Shown: piece by piece, positions 1-11,425 of the stretch
How the letters are laid out: each line of letters starts with the position of its first letter
How positions within the stretch are numbered: position 1 is the stretch's first letter
Notes under the pieces: generated by a model
Told to the model about the DNA's origin: nothing
The model's input: the letters and a program-made list of their open reading frames with translations, nothing else
Database searches by the model: none
Translations under genes and position numbers: made by a program
Assembly (NCBI GenBank): GCA_963575745.1
Contig: CAUYUJ010003581.1
Location: 447,798 to 511,797, forward strand
DNA: 64,000 bases
DNA from: Prorocentrum cordatum
Lineage: Eukaryota > Sar > Dinophyceae > Prorocentrales > Prorocentraceae
Direction: 5' to 3'

Positions 1-300
1 ATCGGGGGAGAGAAAACATAGGGCTCCATGGTGTTTGGCGCAACCACTGGCGTAACCTATGGCGCACCATGTGCCGTGCCGTGCCGTGTCCGTAGCAAAG
101 CATAACATACCACAGCGCAGCACGGCATTGCATTGCATTGAGTTGCGTATCCTTGCATAGCACAGCAATGCAACCCACAGCACGCAGTGCATCGCATAAC
201 GTAAGATTGCACACCATTGCGTTGCATTGCATGGCATCGCTTGCGCTCTAAGCATCCTGCTGGAAAGCAGCACTCATTGCATTGCATTGTGCTTTCAACG
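1..300 (+). repeat. Gene-upstream pentamer element, copy 1
   Basis: The stretch contains a start motif around 28-75 (ATGGTG, GGCG-AACC, GGC-TAAC), then GTGCCGTGCCGTG, then about 170 bases of degenerate pentamers of the type GCATA/GCATT/GCACA. The same order of motifs occurs at 16040-16300 and 27330-27590, in each case just upstream of a long gene on the same strand. That placement suggests a promoter-side or 5'-flanking element rather than random low complexity. A role in transcription is inference. The longest frame here (57-308, minus) only reads the repeat and is not taken as a gene. Confidence 0.55.
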
Positions 301-396
301 CTTATCAATCACGCCCATATCCATTTACGTTCAAGCGAATTCAGGGCATTTTGCTTGCATTCTCAATGAGCACGGCATGTTGACGTCACTCCATGC

Positions 397-3300
397 ATGG
401 ACGAGTGGGGGATCGCAGCGCTGGAGGCAGAAGCAACAGCAACCGCTGCCGACCTCGATCGGGTGCTTCGCGAGTGGGCCGAGGCTGCAGATGTTGCCGC
501 AAATGACACCATCATGGACGAATGGAGCCTGGCCGCTGCTGCCGCGAGTGGTGACTGCCCCAATGAACCCTCTGCTTCAGGCGCTGGCAATTCAGAGCTG
601 CAAGGGCCATGCGACCTGCTGCAATGTACTTCTGGGACGGCTTTTCGGCAGTTTGCCAAAAGCGTCAAGAACATCGACGATGCCGTTACCTACGCTGGAA
701 TGGCTTGCCACTTCTTGCATGACGAAGATGCTCATAGAGCGCACGTGAACTGCCCCGACGAGGTAGAGGAGATTCTCGCCCGCATCATGGACCCACATGG
801 GTTCAAGAGGTTGTCGTCTCAAAGCGTTGATGCAGATTCATCTGGGAAAACTAGGCATTACATGGGAGCGGCGAAGTTGACCTTATCCTGCGGTGTGTTC
901 CTTGTCCAGAGGGGCCAGGCCAACGTGTTGGTCGAGAGGCTGGTCGCCTCGGCTCGTGGCAATGGCTTTGAGCCCGCTGTATTTCTTGAGAGACATCGCG
1001 GCGACGAGACCCCATTCGCCAAGGTGAGAGTTCAGACACGCATTGGGGGCACAACCATGGCCAGTGCAGCACCGCCAGAGCAATTGGCAGACCAGGACGC
1101 GGATGCCGAGGTGCCTCTGTGTCAGAAGCCTGAGGGGGCGATGGTGGCGTACGCCGTGAACACCAAAGTCTACCAGAACGAATTGCTATGCGGTGCCCTC
1201 TTCACGTCGACATCTGGCTGCAAAGCATTGTTGGTATCGTTCGAGTTGCTGCAACCGTTGTCCTCTCTCGACAGGTGCAAAGCTGAGTGCTATGTTGAGA
1301 TGTTTCGTTGCCTCTCCAACGTGCTGCCATCTAGATCGCAGTTCAGGCGAGTGCAGAGGTTGGCAATTACCGACGGCGATGGCGCGCTCGATCTGGCAGA
1401 GCGGGTGTATAGATATCGCAATCGTGACGAGCTTGTCGGTACACTCCATTTGAAGTGCCTTGTTCATCGTGTGTACCACTGCATCAAGAAGCCGCTTACG
1501 ATGGTGAAGCCTTGGGTCACAGGTATTATCAGATGGTCTTTGAGCTTGCGAGGTCCAAACTACTTCGTCGACTTCGTCACCATCTTGTCCAATTGGCTGC
1601 AGGATAAGTTAGATTACCGATGGGATCCAGGCAGCCTTGGGGCAGGGCTCGAATCAGATCGTTATCGCGGTCGCTGCTATGACTTGTTTCTGGCTACGTC
1701 AGACCACTCGACGAGATACCAGCGAGTGCGGCGGTACGTCATCATGAGCATGGCGAATGGCAACATCAGGGAGAGAAACACTTTCCAGCACTATTGCCGC
1801 CCAGGGTGTTGCAGGGACCGAGCCCACTGTGTAGAAAAATTGACGGGGCGCTTTGTTCGCGCTCTGTGTGGCAAGATGCCTCCTATTTTTCCTCGGAGTC
1901 GCTGGACTCGGGTGCTGGATTCAGTGGATTATTTTGGCCTGCTGGAGTGCATACATGGGATGTGTTCTTCAGTGTACACCCTCTGGTACGAGATGACTAC
2001 TGGAAAAAAGGTTTCTTGTGTGCGTGTGTTCTTCCAACCCCTCGGACTGATGATCGGGTGGCAAAGGCAATATTTACCGGCCCTGGTGGGCCTCTTCCCA
2101 TGAGCCTTGGGCCCGATCATCTCTCCGACAGGCTGGAGGAGGACATCGCCCACCAAAGGTTGATCCTGCAGTGGATCTGGACTTCGCCAACGTCATGGCC
2201 GATCTTCCAGCAGGTGACGGCCAGCCTGGTGACGATGATCGGGAGCGCGGTGCTGGCAGTGCAGCTGGCGAAGCAGGCATGGCTCAAGCGCTCTCTGGGG
2301 ACGTCGAGAACACTCGCGACATCTTGGAACTTGCATCGAAGCTGCACCAACGGATTTTTCGTCGTAGTGGTCTAGCTTTCGTCAGGTTCGACGGCTCTCT
2401 GATCATGGCTTTCGTGGTTCGGAAGTGTTTTGGCCCGATCTTCGAGTTAATCCATTTGGTGTTGAAGATTTCCACCATGCGCTGGGAGAAGGAGCAACAA
2501 GCGAGGGCCACCCACAACACTCGTCGCCATTACCGTGTGGGCATTGTATCTCGAGGACTGTTGGAAGATCATGCTCTGGACCGCTTGGTTGCGACAGCGG
2601 GCGACGTGGAGGGATGGACGAGCATTGCCTTTGATGAGCGTACGGTTGCAAAGAGGGCGATGGTTTTCAAGTTCATCAGTTGCCTCAGAGCTTTATTGTT
2701 CTTGCACTTGAAGGAGGAGCACAGCAATTACCCCTACAAAACATTCCTCATGCTCGATCACCCAGGTGGCCTGCAAACTGCTTACGATGAGGAGCCTTGT
2801 AAGAAACGGTTTGATTCTTGGACGGCTGAGTTTTTCAAGTATTGGTCTGCAGAATCTCGTTCCATCGCGTCCTCCGAGTGCAGGGCCGAGCTCATTGCGA
2901 TCAAAGCACTCTTGGTGGTTGACACGGCCAAGATCGAATCCCAGCATGCGTCGATTCGACGAGATTTGTTTGTATCTGCTACACAGACACACTCGATGAG
3001 CATCCTCGACCTGAGCAGCAAGCACATCCAACGTTCGTGGCGGAGAGTGCAACGAGAGGGCGCATTGAAGCCTCGACGTTCGGACGAGCCAGCTCCTGCG
3101 GGCGATGGTGGCGAAGGGGATGCCGACGACGAAGACGAAGGTGAAGGACAGCAGCCGAAGAAGCGTCGTGGAGGAGGTGGCCGCTGGCGAGCATTCCAGA
3201 ATGAGGAAGCTAACTCAGGCAACATTCGCACTCGCGAGGAGATGATGGCCGCGTACCGCGCCCTGGACGAGACGGAACGACGACGGTTAGATGAGGTTGG

Positions 3301-5331
3301 GAAGGCAGCAGCTCAGGCGCATCGGCTTGATGGCCCTAGTTTCTCAGTGGACAAGTACGCCAGGAAACGATTGCGACGTCAACGTGGCGAGGTCGGGGCC
3401 GAGTTGCGCCAGCTTGAGTTGGCACTGAAACAAGACATCTCTGAGAAGGACGCCGTGGACCTGAAACCGTCAACATCTATGGCATTGCCGAGTTCGGGGG
3501 ATTGGGACTCCAACTTGAAAGCTGTCATCACGGGCGTTCGGGAAGATAACAAGAGAGATCGGCAGTTTGAGGAGATCGTTGGCAACGAGTTGGCCACCTA
3601 CTCAGCCAAGGAATCGTCTACCAGAGACGCTGCCGACAAGTTCGCGTACGACGATGTGGGGAAGGTTTCGGGTGAGTCCGCTTCACTGCCTGTGCCTGAT
3701 CTTGGAGTTCAGGGCCAGTGCGTGTTTCGGCACATCGAGGGTAAGTTCGACTTGGTGTCCAAAGATGCTTTGGCGTTGGCCAAGGTCAACAGGGAGACGC
3801 ACTTCGGTCAGGGTTTATATGCAGTGGCCCAGTCTACATGGGGCCAGCTCCACAAGCCGATCTTGTTCCAGAATGCACCAGCCTTCAGTCGAGAGGAGAA
3901 GAGAGCAGGCAGACACACATTGTGCCATAAGGCGAACATGTGCCTTTGTGGTTTCGCTGGGCGGGCGACCGAGGTCATGTTCAAACAGTTCAACGCTTGC
4001 ATCAAGGCCCTCACCAGACACGACAAGCATCTCCGCCGATCACTTCATGAATGCAACTTCGTCTATTCAATTACTGGCGTCGAGGTGACGTGCCCGCCAG
4101 AGCCAGAGGTGATTGATGCTTACGCTTTCGAACAATATTGGTTGCACGCTGCGTGGCAGAATGGCTCTCCAGATCACTGTACTTTCACCTCTATGCGGCA
4201 CCCTGCTCCAGAGCGAGTTTCGATATTCAATGCTCTTGGGCGCTTTGATGTCTTGACAGAGTGGCAGATCTTATCACAGTATACGTTCTTGCACAGACTG
4301 GATAAGGATTCGAAATGGTATGTTCGGCTTTTCTCTGTTGAGGAATCGGGCCGAATGATTGGTTCAGTTGACCCGAGTGTCGTCTCAGTGGACGGGGTTG
4401 CACTTCCTGATGGATCAGTCGCAGCTGCATGCTTCTGGGGGGGGCCCTCTGATGCTATTCATGTGAGGGAAGAGCCCGTTGCCGCCCTGGCGGGCGGGGG
4501 CGCGGGGAAGGTGGAGGCGGCGGACGAGGCAGGGGCCGTGCCAGAGGACGTGGGAGAGGTGCCTACCCACCGGAGCCCGAGCCCCTCGAGGACGGCAGCG
4601 TTGGTGGTCACGGGGATGGGCCTCTTGCTGGCCATGGCTCTGGTTGCGACTCTGGGCAGGACGATACCGAGGCAGCTGCAATCACTGATAGCTGGCCCGC
4701 TTCCGCCCAGTCCCATGAAGAGTCGGAGGACGAGGTTGATCAGTTGAGCTTGCACGAGTCTGACCCCCAGCACTCGTCTGAGGCAGAAGGCGCAGGGCAC
4801 GTAGATATCATGCAAGACGTGTTCGGCCATGCACTTGATGAGGGAGATCCTCCAGGCGGCGGTGAACCGCCTCCCGAGCCGCCAAGTGGCAGCGGCCATG
4901 ATGATATGTGCTCGGGTGGGGCTGGCGCCCCGCCTCCTCCGCCACCTCCTGCAGGAGGGGGCCCATCCTTGGCGGGTGGTCCGACGTATACGCTGAGGCT
5001 CCCGAACGGTGACAAGATAACCCACTACAGCTTCAGGGACGAGTTTGTGGCGCAGTGTAGCTGCCACAGCCGAAATTGCAGGATGACGAGAAGGAGCTCG
5101 AGTGGGGCTCGGAGGTCGCAGGGGCGCCCCCTCGGACTTCTGATGCATTGGCTTGAGAATAAGCAAGATTGCGGCGAAAATCATGCTCTCTCTCGCCACC
5201 TTCCTGTCGAGCACCACGACCGCACTGACGCCAGGGGGCGATTGAGCCAGATCCCTGGCAGTGACGAGCTCTTCAACCGAGAGCGGCAGATGCGCCCAGG
5301 CGAGGGCTTGGAGCCAGAAGACTGCCCTTGA
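397..5331 (+). CDS. Large protein of about 1,570 residues in three exons, possibly transposase-derived
   Basis: I join three reading frames: exon 1 397-2010, exon 2 2132-4462, exon 3 about 4576-5331. The first junction is a clean GT-AG intron that preserves codon phase; the second is less certain. The ATG at 397 opens MDEWGIAALE; an in-frame repeat of MDEW follows near residue 40. Around residues 322-361 there is ITDGDGALD followed by an H-K-C-x2-H-R cluster, and near residue 805 IESQHASIRR. This spacing recalls the catalytic D and E blocks of DDE-type transposases, but I cannot place it in a named family. An acidic run then a basic patch (PKKRRGGGGRW, about 880) follows. Exon 3 is acidic, then proline-rich (about 1435), then has a Cys/His cluster (CSCHSRNC, about 1475) and RPLGLLMHWLE. 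The last block resembles, from memory, a tail common in high-copy dinoflagellate proteins; that is inference. The frame is otherwise unbroken, so it may be expressed. Confidence 0.6.
2011..2131 (+). other. Intron 1 (GT-AG, 121 nt) of the 397-5331 gene
   Basis: The donor reads AAAAAAG|GTTTCTTGTG and the acceptor CTCTCCGACAG|GCTGGAGG. Exon 1 ends on a complete codon at 2010, and exon 2 resumes at 2132 on a complete codon in the reading frame that stays open to 4747. The join reads ...TTGKK|AGGGHRPPKVDPAV.... Without splicing, the first frame stops at 2103 and the second frame has an in-frame stop at 2051, so removal of this stretch is the simplest way to unite the two frames. Not confirmed by transcript data. 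Confidence 0.6.
4463..4575 (+). other. Probable intron 2 of the 397-5331 gene (acceptor uncertain)
   Basis: The second frame ends at 4747 in a hydrophobic, unconvincing tail, while the next frame becomes strongly acidic and protein-like from about 4580 (EDGSVGGHGDG, SHEESEDEVDQ) and runs to a stop at 5329-5331. A consensus-like donor, CAT|GTGAGG, lies at 4463. AG sites at 4574-4575 or 4580-4581 restore the right phase; the more attractive CAG at 4531-4532 does not. A frame error in the G run at 4437-4444 was considered, but the target frame has a stop at 4450, which argues against it. Confidence 0.35.
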
Positions 5332-5720
5332 CGTGTTGTATGCGCCAGGGCTGCCCTAGGCAACGTCTGGTGTTGTTGGAACAGTTGCGTTTCTTTCATT
5401 GCTTAGAATGTAATCGATGCTATTGCACGGCTTCTTCATCACCATTGCCTGCAGTGTGTTGTGCACACGGATGTTGGAACTGTAGCAGTGTATTATGAAC
5501 CGCCGCCGCTCCCCCCCCATAACTCGAGCGTGTAATGGCCAGACTGCTGCACCGCGGTTTTGGGCGAGCCCTGACCTTGTATATTTGGAGTCGACGCTGG
5601 TAGAAGGGACCTGCTCTGACAGGGGTTTCGATTTCGCTATCGCGGCAGGGTCTGGCCGACGCAATGGTTTCCACTTGCGTGTGGGTCCCAGGGGGGAGGC
5701 GCGAGGCTAGTAGCCACATG
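5332..5720. other. Downstream flank of the first gene, no gene seen
   Basis: This holds the presumed 3' untranslated region and spacer. There is no AATAAA signal, which would not be expected in a dinoflagellate, and no frame with convincing protein character. Confidence 0.4.
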
Positions 5721-5754
5721 CCGCAACACGTCCCCTCAACAAAGAAGGTTGCGA

Positions 5755-5965
5755 AAACGGAGCAGACGCGACAGCGCGTAGCAGCGCATAGCATGGCATA
5801 GCACAGCATGGCGCTCGAGACCCCTACAAACGCTAGGCTGGCAAACGGCATCAGGAACTTGAAACGCATAACATCGCGTAACGTACGAGGCTGAGCTTCC
5901 CCAAACACGTGGCAATGTATTGCATAGCATGGCGCAACATACCATGGCATACACACCAACACATG
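5755..5965. repeat. Second block of GCATA-type pentamers
   Basis: Runs such as GCATAGCATGGCATAGCACA and TATTGCATAGCATGGCGCAA show the same degenerate pentamer as the gene-upstream elements. Here no gene follows on the plus strand and none is seen reading leftwards, so this may be a loose copy or the flank of a lost gene. The pentamer reads similarly on both strands. Confidence 0.45.
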
Positions 5966-6119
5966 CAGGACGCAGCCGTGATGCCCAAGGGGTGCCCCCC
6001 CAGCGCCACTGAGGAATATTTGGAATGCCCCTGACACGTGCCTCGAAAGCCCCTTGATGGTGTTTGGACGGGGCCTCGGCAAGGTCTGTGAAGAGCCCCA
6101 ATCAAAACCACTGGGCCCC

Positions 6120-6780
6120 ATCAGTCGGAGCTCCCTGGTGGGCCCTTCAATAACCCTTACGGGTCCCAGGTAGGCACGCTACGGGCATCATAAGATTTAG
6201 CCGTCGTATCATTCTGGAGGTTTTGATTCGTGGTGCCTTCTGTGCCTCTGGAGAATCAGGTTCAAACCATACGAACCTTTCAAGGTTGCCACAATGGCCC
6301 TTCACATGCCTCAAATGGTCCCTGGAAGGCCCCTTGCAACACCCTTAACAAGTTACCGAAGGACCCCTGTCTGAAACTCTTGAGGATAGCTGGAAGACCT
6401 CGTCGCCACCCGCACTGATATCTGGAGGTTTCCATTTTGGACTCGTAGGGGTCTCTGGAAGGCCCTGAATGACCTGGCACTGCCTAGGTAGCCCCTCGCG
6501 AAACCCCGAACGACGTCTTGGGCGGGGCCCTCAAGGTAGTCTTGAAGATGATGGAAGGGCCTTTTGAACATGTCCGTGAGTATCCCCAGTAAGCCCCTCC
6601 AGAAGCCCTCGGTGGTCTCTGGAGAGCCCCATGAGATGCATCCGACGGTCTCTGGAAGGGGGCCTTTGCGTGCCCTTACATCGGTTCTGAACGTGACATG
6701 AGAACGTGTTTGCAAGGTTCCTTGAGAAGCCTTTGGCACGCAATTTGACACCGCTTCGCGGCGCCACACCAAGTAATTCT
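6120..6780. repeat. Degenerate CTGGAAGGCCC-type low-order repeats
   Basis: Short motifs of the kind CTGGAAGGCCCTT, GGTCTCTGGA and CCTTGAAGG recur at irregular spacing. Related sequence occurs at 10690-10840 and 12340-12840, each time next to the 77-bp-unit element. No coding frame looks real. Confidence 0.4.
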
Positions 6781-6784
6781 ATAA

Positions 6785-8150
6785 TGTGTTCACCGTCCTG
6801 TGGGTTGGACCCTCGTGTTGAACAGGCAACGCCTCGCGTCCCTCCTCCTTCCTCCACCGCTTCGATTCCTCCCTCTTCCCCCTCTTTGCGTCTGCTCCCC
6901 GCATGTCTCTGATTCCGCACACTCAGCACAGCGTGCCGTGGCCCCATATGGAGCTCCACGCAAGGCACCCATGGCACTGTTCGCATGCGTTCCCCCCCCA
7001 CCCAGAACTGCGCTTCGTGGCCCCATAGGGAGCCCCATCTGAGGCCCAACTGGCTGTGTTCGCATGCGCCCACCCCCCCACCCAGCACAGCGCCCCGCGG
7101 CCCCATAAGGGGGCTCCACCTTACGCCCCAGTGGCGGTGTTCGCATGCGTCTCCCCCGCCCAGCACAACGCTTCGAGCGCCACATAAGGCCCCAATGGCG
7201 GTGCTCGCGCGCGTCTTCCCCGCCCAACACAACGTTCCGCGGCCCCATAGGGGGATCCACCTACGGCCCTAGTGGCGGCGTTCGCATGCGCAACCCCCTC
7301 CCCCTCCCCCGCCCAGCACAACGTTCCGTGGCTTCATACGGGCTCCACCTAAGGCCACTGTGGCGGTGTTCGCATGCGCCTCCCCCACCCAACGCAGCGC
7401 TTCGCGGCCCTATAGGTGGCCCCACCCACTGCCCCAGCGGCTGCGTTCGCATGCTTTTCCCCCGCCCAGCACAGCGTTTCGTGGCCGCACAGGGAGCTCC
7501 ACCTCAAGCCTCGGCGGCGGTGTTTGCATGCGTCTCCACCACCCAGAACGGCGCCTCGTGGCCTCAATAAGGCGCGCCACTTGAGGCCCCAGCTGCGGGG
7601 TTTGCATGCTTTTGTCCCAGCCCAACACAACGTTTCGTTGCACCGTAGGTGACCCCACCTAAGGCAACAATGTCGGTGTTCGCATGCGCTCCCCCACCCA
7701 GCACAGCGCTTCGTGGCCCCATAGAGAGCCCCGCCTTCAGCCCCAGTGGCTGCGTTCGCATGCGCCCCCTCCCGAACAGCACAGCGCTTCGCGGCCCTAT
7801 AAGGTGCCCCGCCTAATGCCGCAGCGGCGGCGTTCGCATGCACCCCCCCCCTCCCCCGCCCAGCGCCGCGCTTCGCCGCCCAATAGGGGTGCCCAACCTA
7901 AGGCCCCTGTGGCGGCGTTTACGTGCGTCTCCACCGCCAGAGCAGCGTTTCGTTGCCCTTATCAAGCTCCACCTGGGGCCCCAGTGGCGGCGTTCGCACG
8001 CGCCTCCCCAACCCGGCGCAGCGTCTCGCGGCCCCGTAGGGGGCCCCACCGAAGGCGACGCGCACAGCGACGGTACTCACCACTGCATATGTTTGGGCCC
8101 TTCGCCAAGCGGGCAACTATTCAACGCTGCCCGCCAACCCGCCGACTCGG
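6785..8150. mobile_element. Composite repeat element, member 1: leader, ~77-bp array, conserved tail
   Basis: A CT-rich leader ends in CGCATGTCTCTGATTCCGCA. About 15 units of roughly 77 bp follow, each with CAGCGCTTCGTGGCCCCATA, an AGCTCCACCTAAGGCCCC-like block and TTCGCATGCG. The array closes with an ACGGTACTCACCACTGCATA-like tail. TTCGCATGCG-type motifs fall at 6981, 7060, 7141, 7282, 7370, 7447, 7524, 7602, 7680, 7756, 7833 and 7993. Member 2 (10840-12330) has matching leader and tail, and its first and last units share variants with the first and last units here. That means the whole block was copied, not just re-amplified. Calling it mobile is inference; no terminal inverted repeat or target duplication was identified. 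All frames through it are incidental. Confidence 0.55.
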
Positions 8151-9240
8151 CACTCACCCGCCCATCCCCGCGCGCGCGCTCGCTGCGCGCTCGGCGCTCG
8201 CGGCCAGCGCGACGCGCCAGCGATGGCGCGCGGCGCCGAGCCCCTGCTCCCAGCTCCGACCTGCCAAGCCCAAGCCACAAGACGGGCGCGTCGTTCTCGC
8301 CGCAGAGCGCGGCGCGCATGAGCCCAGATCGCCACGATGAGGGCTTGACTCTGGGCGCTTCGGTCGCGCGGCGGTGCGCGCGTGCGCAGCGCGCTGGCGC
8401 GACGCCGCGAACGCGCGCGCACGCATCCCCCCTCCCCCCCGTTCGCGCGCGGGGCCCGCTCGAGTCCGCGATTGCGTCGCGCCCCGATGGGGGGGGGGCA
8501 GCGCGCTGCGCCCAAAGTTCACGGCGCGGGAATTGAGCGGGGCGCCGTCGCGCGCGCGGTTTGTCGGCCCTGCGCCCCATCGAAGCCGATTGCGCCGCGC
8601 ATTGCATCGGCGACGGCCCGCGCGGCCCGCGTCGGGCCCGCAACTGGAACGTCGCGGTCAACGTTGCACAGCGGCGCCGCGCGCGCCCTGGTGGCATTTG
8701 GCGGCCAACCCGCCATCCAGCCGATGTCTTGCGAGCCGCCAGCTGCGCGCGCAGCGCGCGATGACGCGGTAGCTCGCAATGTGGCCAGCGCCCAAACTGA
8801 AAAAAGGCGCAATGGCAAGCCAGCGCGGTAGACGGATCGACCGCGCCAGCCAGCGTGCGCGCTGCGCGGGCACGACATCTACATTGCGCGCGCGGCCGCC
8901 GCGCCCCGCCGCCGCTCGGGGGCGCACTCCATCGGAGAAGCGCAGGCGCACGTCGCCCGCACCGTCAGCCGCGCAACGTCGCCACCGCGAATTGCCATTG
9001 CGTTGGCGGGGGCCTGTGCCTGGATCTCTGAGCAATGGCGGGGGCGGGGCGTCGGCGCGCCGCGTCGTGAAGCACCGCATCAGCCGCCCGAGCGCCGCGC
9101 GCACTGGCCCTGGGCGCGCGCGACCATGTCGAGGGCCTCGGGCGCGCGGTGTGCACGAGCGCCGAGTGCACTCGCGGCGGGGTCGCCACATGGTGGCCCG
9201 CCCCCAGCACACCATGTGGCGCGGGGGTGCCATGTGGTGT
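8151..9240. other. Very GC-rich stretch with no supported gene
   Basis: Dense GCGC, CGCG and GGCGCGC motifs give open frames on both strands in every phase, which is what extreme GC does by itself. None of the translations (Ala/Arg/Pro-rich) shows a domain or consistent codon use. An imperfect hairpin sits at about 9200-9250 (CAGCACACCATG against CATGTGGTGTG). Confidence 0.5.
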
Positions 9241-9244
9241 GCCT

Positions 9245-9545
9245 GGGGCCCAGCGACCATTCCGAAAATTTCCAAGAAGGTGACCCACCGAGTGCTAGGG
9301 CCCGAGCGACCATCTCGAAAATTTTCAAGAAGGTGACCCACCGAGTGCCAAGGCCCTCCAGGCCGCCCCGCGCGCCCGACACAAGGGGATTCTTTACTAT
9401 TCGAAAATTTCCAAGAAGGTGACCCACCGAGTGCTAGGGCCACAACGACCATCTCGAAAATTTTCGAAAAGGTGACCCACCGAGTGCGAGGCGCCCAGCG
9501 ACCACACCGAACATTTCCAATAAGGTGACCCATCGAGTGCTAGGG
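9245..9545. repeat. 53-bp tandem repeat, five units
   Basis: The unit contains CGACCATCTCGAAAATTTTC, AAGAAGGTGACCCACCGAGT and GCTAGGGC. The GAAAATTT-type core starts at 9264, 9317, 9403, 9456 and 9509, giving steps of 53, 86, 53 and 53. The 86 step is one unit carrying a 33-bp insertion. Confidence 0.8.
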
Positions 9546-10840
9546 CCACCACACCTCACACCGCGCCCGCGGCATGTGGTGCGCAAATGGCGGCAGCCCA
9601 TCCCTCGTCGGGGCGGGCGGCTCGCGCGCGCCCCCGAGGCGTCGCCTCCAGGGCTCGCGCCGTGCCCAGGCGCGCATGTCCGACTGTGCATTCCGCTCGA
9701 CGATTGGGGGAAATGCATGAATTTTCGCAATCTACCCCCCCCCCCCCCTCCCTGCCCGCCCGCCCGGAAAGATTCGCGCGAGAGGTCAGCGCTCGTGCGG
9801 GCGGGGTTTGGCGCGCCGCGCCGAAGGGCGCCGCGCGCGCTGACAGCGCGCCCCAGGGTGATGGCTTTCTATACGCGGGAGCGCCGCGTTTTCCCTGGCG
9901 GCCCCGCGGAGCACGCCCCTGGGCGGCTCAGAGGCGCGCCCTCGGAGCACCAGCGCATTTGAGCCTTGAAGGCGCTCGGCGGTGGCGCGAGGGGATGCTG
10001 GGGCGGGGGGGGGGTTTCGCGAAAGCACGCGACATGGCGCCCGCCCGTGCGGTTCAAAAGGTTCTTCGTGGTCAGAAGGCAGCCGCGGGCCCAACGTTGC
10101 GCGAAACTAATTCCTGCCATTCGTCGGCCGCGCACCCCGCAGCCCCTCAAGGGTGATGTCCTGTGTATGGATCACGCTTGGCATTTGTATTTCTCGCGCC
10201 ATCTGCGCGCCCTTTGCCCCGCCCCCCTGCCCCCGCCCTGTGCGGGGGGCGAGGGCGCACCCCTTTCGCTTCGAGGAAATCGGCGACGCGCAGCGGTGGT
10301 CCAGAAGCCCTCATAACACCCTGGCGAAGTCGGGCGCGCCCAGCGAGCTCCGCGTTCCCGAAGGAGACGCAGCGGGAAGAAGCCCGCTGAAGCCGCGGGA
10401 GGGCGCGGCCCCCAGGGCCCTCGAGGGCTTGGCCGCCTGGCCCTCAAGGTCCTCTGAGAGATGGTGGATGGGGGCCGTCGAAGCGCTGGGGGGGGCCCCT
10501 GGGGAAGGCCACCGACTCTGTTTTGGCGCTATTTGGGAGCAGTGTTCAGGTTTTCAGGGCCCCACCCCAAGTGTTTGGACAACCCAGATTGGTGGGTGAA
10601 GTGTATGGGGGAGGGGGGGGGGGGGGCTGCGTGGACTCGCACGCGCCTCTCTAGGGCCAGTTCATGGGCACGTGAAGCTGCCGAATGTCATCTTCAGGAC
10701 TTCTGCAGGCCATTATGCTGCCCTTGGAATGTGTCAGCAGGGTTCCTGGACTGCCCCCGAAGGGTCTCAAGATGGCCCTCGAAGGTTGTCCACGGGGCAT
10801 CGCGCAAAGTGCGTGGAGGGCACCCGTTCTAGCTTTTTGC
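9546..10840. other. GC-rich spacer, no supported gene
   Basis: Contains a C run at about 9737-9750, a G run at about 10606-10625, and frames of Arg/Ala/Pro-rich character on both strands. I see no motif, splice structure or repeat order that supports a gene. Confidence 0.4.
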
Positions 10841-11352
10841 CCAACCATCCTGTGTTGCTGGGCCTTCACTTTGAAGGGGCAGCGCCCCGCGCCCCTCACC
10901 CTTCTTCCTCCCCCTTCTTCCCTCGGCCCCCTCCTTGCGCCTGCTCACCGCATGTCTCTGATTCGGCACGCCCAACACAGCGTTTCGTGACCCCATAGAG
11001 AGCTCCACGCAAGGCCCCAGCGGCGGCGTTCGCATGCACCCCTCCCCCGTCGCGCACAGAACAGCGTGTCGTGTGGCTCCAGCGGCGGCGTTCGCATGTC
11101 CCCCCCCCCCCCCACCCACCCACCCACCCACGTCCAGCGCGGCGTTGCGTGGCCCAGTCTTGGGCCCCGCCTTTCGCCCCGGCGGCGCTGTTTGCATGCG
11201 CCCCCACCCCCCGCCCAGCGAAGGTTTCGCGGCCCCGTAGGGAGCTCCACCAGAGGCCCCAGCGGCGATGCGCGCCTGCGTTTCCCCGACCAAGCACAGC
11301 GTTTCGTGGCGCCACAGGGGCCGCGCATAAGACCCAGTGGCGGTGTTCCTCC

Positions 11353-11425
<73 letters not shown>

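Noticed and set aside
4437-4444. Frameshift from a miscounted G run as the cause of the frame change in the first gene
   Set aside because: The frame that would be entered has a stop at 4450, so the change must occur further right.
6245-6270. tRNA T-loop-like GGTTCAAACC
   Set aside because: The flanking bases do not form a T stem and no acceptor or anticodon arm can be drawn.
8077-9533. Long Arg/Ala/Pro frames on both strands
   Set aside because: All six phases are open to similar lengths, as expected from extreme GC; no motif or intron signal.
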